Of a stretch of 6,600 bases of DNA, positions 5,032 through 6,600 are shown piece after piece. This DNA is from Promethearchaeota archaeon (GTDB taxonomy: Archaea > Asgardarchaeota > Lokiarchaeia > Sigynarchaeales > SOKP01). Numbering within the stretch: position 1 is the first letter of the stretch; every line of letters starts with the position of its first letter. The position numbers and the translations under genes are program-made. The notes under the pieces are model-generated. The model was given only the letters and a program-made list of their open reading frames with translations. It did not search any database and had not been told where the DNA came from. The stretch spans positions 1-6,600 of the forward strand of contig WJKD01000385.1 of assembly GCA_014729315.1 (NCBI GenBank), written 5' to 3'.

Positions 5032-6181
5032 AATAGATAGTAAATGTGTTATGACGCTCTTTCTGCCGATATGTTTTTCGTTCTTGAATTTCTTTTTCAA
5101 TTAACGCTTCAATATTGCATAGATGTATGTATTCGTCTTCCAACACTAAACTAATAGCAATACCTTTCTTTTTCATCCTTGAAGTTCTTCCTATCCTATG
5201 CACATATACTTCAGGATATTTAGGAATATCGTAATTGATAACATGGGATATGTCGCTTATGTCTAATCCCCTAGCTGCGACATCAGTCGCAACTAATATA
5301 TTAATTTTCCTCTTACGGAACTTTTTAAGCATTTTTTCGCGCTGGGCTTGAGATAGTTTTCCTGAAAGCATTCCAACTTTGTATTTCAGTCTTTTTTCGC
5401 GTCTCAATTTATTCGACAGCCATTCAGCAGTTTTTCTGGTGTTTACAAAAACAAGTGCGTGTTCAGGTTTCTCCATCTGTAAGACTTCAATAAATGTTTT
5501 ATACTTTTTTTGATAAATTTGAATCATGTAGTAAAATTGCAGCGTGTTTTTTACCGTTAGCTCGTCTCTGCTTAAGTTTAAAAACTCAAAACTGTTTCTG
5601 GTGTGCTTTTTGACCAGTTCTCTCATATCATAGTCAAGAGTAGCTGAGAAAAGCATAAGTTGGTAACTTGATTTTATTTGGCGAAGGATATATTTAATAT
5701 CAGGAGCAAATCCCATATCCCATAATCGATCTCCCTCGTCTAGAACTACGTAATCCACATGCGAAAGATTCAATTTTCTTCGCTTATAAAGATCGATAAT
5801 TCTACCAGGAGTTCCTATAATCAATTGTATACCTGTCTTTAATTTTTCAATCTGATTAGTAATGGAAACTCCCCCATAAATAGTCATGGCATTAATATCA
5901 CCATTTCCTAAAGTACCAACTACCCGAAAGATTTGTTTCGCAAGTTCTCGAGTGGGCGCAAGAATAAGACATTTCTTATCACTTCCTTCAAGTTTTTGAA
6001 CAATTGGAAGGATGAAAGCTAAAGTTTTCCCAGTCCCTGTTTTGGACTGAGCCATAATATTCTTTCCTTTAAGAATAAGTGGTATTGCTTTCTCTTGTAC
6101 CGGCGTCGGCGTCGTAATGTTCATGTTTTCTTCTAGCGCGTTTACATTTTTCGCGCTAATTCCGAGTTCACTAAAGTTCAA
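5030..6181 (-). CDS. DEAD-box ATP-dependent RNA helicase (core only, DEGD variant)
   Basis: The product is 383 aa and comprises both RecA-like domains with almost no extensions. Domain 1: Q motif F3...PTPVQ (25-29), motif I AQSKTGTGKT (44-53), Ia PTREL (76-80), GG (103-104), Ib TPGR (124-127), motif II DEGD (148-151) in place of DEAD, motif III SAT (179-181). Domain 2: motif IV ALVFVNTRK (242-250), LSQxxR (276-281), motif V ATDVAARGLD (298-307), motif VI HRIGRTSR (328-335) in place of HRIGRTGR. It should unwind or remodel RNA duplexes using ATP, in ribosome assembly, RNA decay or cold adaptation. The lack of a C-terminal RNA-binding tail leaves the partner RNA open. The TTG start at 6181 is preferred because MNFSELGIS matches the family N-terminus and includes the Q-motif Phe; no ATG lies in frame between it and the upstream stop at 6241-6239, and the next Met (20) would cut the Q motif. 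Confidence 0.95.
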   Translation of the reverse strand: MNFSELGISAKNVNALEENMNITTPTPVQEKAIPLILKGKNIMAQSKTGTGKTLAFILPIVQKLEGSDKKCLILAPTRELAKQIFRVVGTLGNGDINAMTIYGGVSITNQIEKLKTGIQLIIGTPGRIIDLYKRRKLNLSHVDYVVLDEGDRLWDMGFAPDIKYILRQIKSSYQLMLFSATLDYDMRELVKKHTRNSFEFLNLSRDELTVKNTLQFYYMIQIYQKKYKTFIEVLQMEKPEHALVFVNTRKTAEWLSNKLRREKRLKYKVGMLSGKLSQAQREKMLKKFRKRKINILVATDVAARGLDISDISHVINYDIPKYPEVYVHRIGRTSRMKKKGIAISLVLEDEYIHLCNIEALIEKEIQERKTYRQKERHNTFTIY

Positions 6182-6239
6182 TTTCGTGTCACATATGTTG
6201 CCTTCTTTGTTTAGATAAATACATAATAGATTAAATATT

Positions 6240-6247
6240 TATTTAAA
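6240..6247 (-). promoter_or_regulatory. TATA box of the helicase gene
   Basis: On the minus strand TTTAAATA is centred about 62 bases before the TTG at 6181, giving a predicted leader of about 35 bases. That is longer than for the other genes here and includes AGAAGG at 6203-6208, about 21 bases before the start, probably too far for an SD. Confidence 0.4.
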
Positions 6248-6500
6248 ATAAATCCCCTATATTACTTCGAAAATTATTATTAAAATAAGGTTTTAAAGTA
6301 TTCTGTTTTATAAATTAATCATTCTCGTTCAGTATGAGAACAATTAAGGTGGTCGTGATTATAACTTTTATTTGTTAAGATCTTTGCTATGAAACGATGT
6401 TCTTCCGACTAAATTCCTATTTTCCCTAAATTGTTCGGATCGTAATGCTTTTCGAAGGATTATACATGAAATACTATAAAATTTTTATTTAAAGATATAT

Positions 6501-6599
6501 TTATAAGAATATATTATCATTTAATGTATAAGAATTATTATTGGATTTTAAGTGCTCATAGTCTAAAATTGAATTAGAACCCAGATAACCTAAAATCCC
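6501..6599 (-). CDS. Possible C-terminal end of a gene entering from the right edge
   Basis: A minus-strand frame is open from the window edge for 32 codons to TAA at 6503-6501. The residues (GILGYLGSNSILDYEHLKSN and on) are Asn, Ser and Leu rich and match no family I recognise. In DNA this AT-rich a run of this length occurs by chance in a few percent of frames, so it is only suggestive. Confidence 0.2.
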   Translation of the reverse strand, partial: GILGYLGSNSILDYEHLKSNNNSYTLNDNIFL

Positions 6600-6600
6600 T

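Larger units (their letters stand above)
6182..6600. other. 419-base region upstream of the helicase, largely unassigned
   Basis: It contains the helicase promoter at the left. Bases 6321-6470 are less AT-rich (about 33% GC by count) and hold a Met-less minus-strand open frame of 38 codons (6368-6484) that may be a gene remnant. The right end has another minus-strand frame open to the window edge (6501-6599). AT-rich sequence at 6480-6520 contains several TATA-like stretches. No recognisable protein or RNA family was found. Confidence 0.6.

Noticed and set aside
6334..6378. ORF of 14 codons with a hydrophobic centre
   Set aside because: Too short to support and no expression signals of note.
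6524..6577. ORF of 17 codons after TATA-like sequence
   Set aside because: Too short; the predicted transcript start would fall inside or after its ATG.
1..6600. CRISPR array, insertion sequence or prophage
   Set aside because: No regularly spaced repeats, no transposase or phage protein motifs, and no terminal repeats with target duplications were seen.

Overview
The window is an AT-rich piece (about 30% GC by eye) of an archaeal chromosome. Genes start with ATG or TTG and have no convincing Shine-Dalgarno sites. TATA-like boxes (TTTAAATA, TTTATATTA) lie 20-45 bases before starts, giving leaderless or very short-leader transcripts. Intergenic regions are T-rich, and small winged-helix and ribbon-helix-helix regulators are common. 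Gene style and spacing would fit an Asgard-type lineage, but that is inference: there is no rRNA or other marker here.

Layout. (1) Bases 39-1016, plus strand: a conserved protein of unknown function, probably an alpha/alpha-barrel of the six-hairpin type. A candidate 60-residue single-span membrane protein follows (1065-1247). Its 3' end overlaps the 3' end of a minus-strand gene (1225-2163) that joins a PadR-like winged helix to a degenerate methyltransferase-like Rossmann domain. (2) Bases 2164-2979: a long intergenic region that is not empty. It holds a palindrome over the regulator's TATA box, a GC-rich island (about 43% against 16-18% in its flanks) that folds into a three-way junction and ends at a T-run, a nested pair of inverted repeats, and a tiny acidic ORF. 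(3) Bases 2980-3846, minus strand: a classical short-chain dehydrogenase/reductase. (4) Bases 4172-4796: a ribbon-helix-helix regulator (minus) and a small winged-helix protein (plus), transcribed divergently from a 172-base region with an imperfect palindrome. (5) Bases 5030-6181, minus strand: a DEAD-box RNA helicase core with unusual motif II (DEGD) and motif VI (HRIGRTSR). (6) Bases 6182-6600: promoter of the helicase and otherwise unassigned sequence with two Met-less open frames.

The genes do not form an operon or an obvious pathway; most have their own promoter. The window reads as ordinary chromosome with several single-gene regulators. I see no CRISPR, defence island, phage module or insertion sequence. 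The best candidate for something undescribed is the structured RNA (or microprotein) locus at 2306-2487, followed by the methyltransferase-like regulator that seems to have lost its SAM-binding loop.
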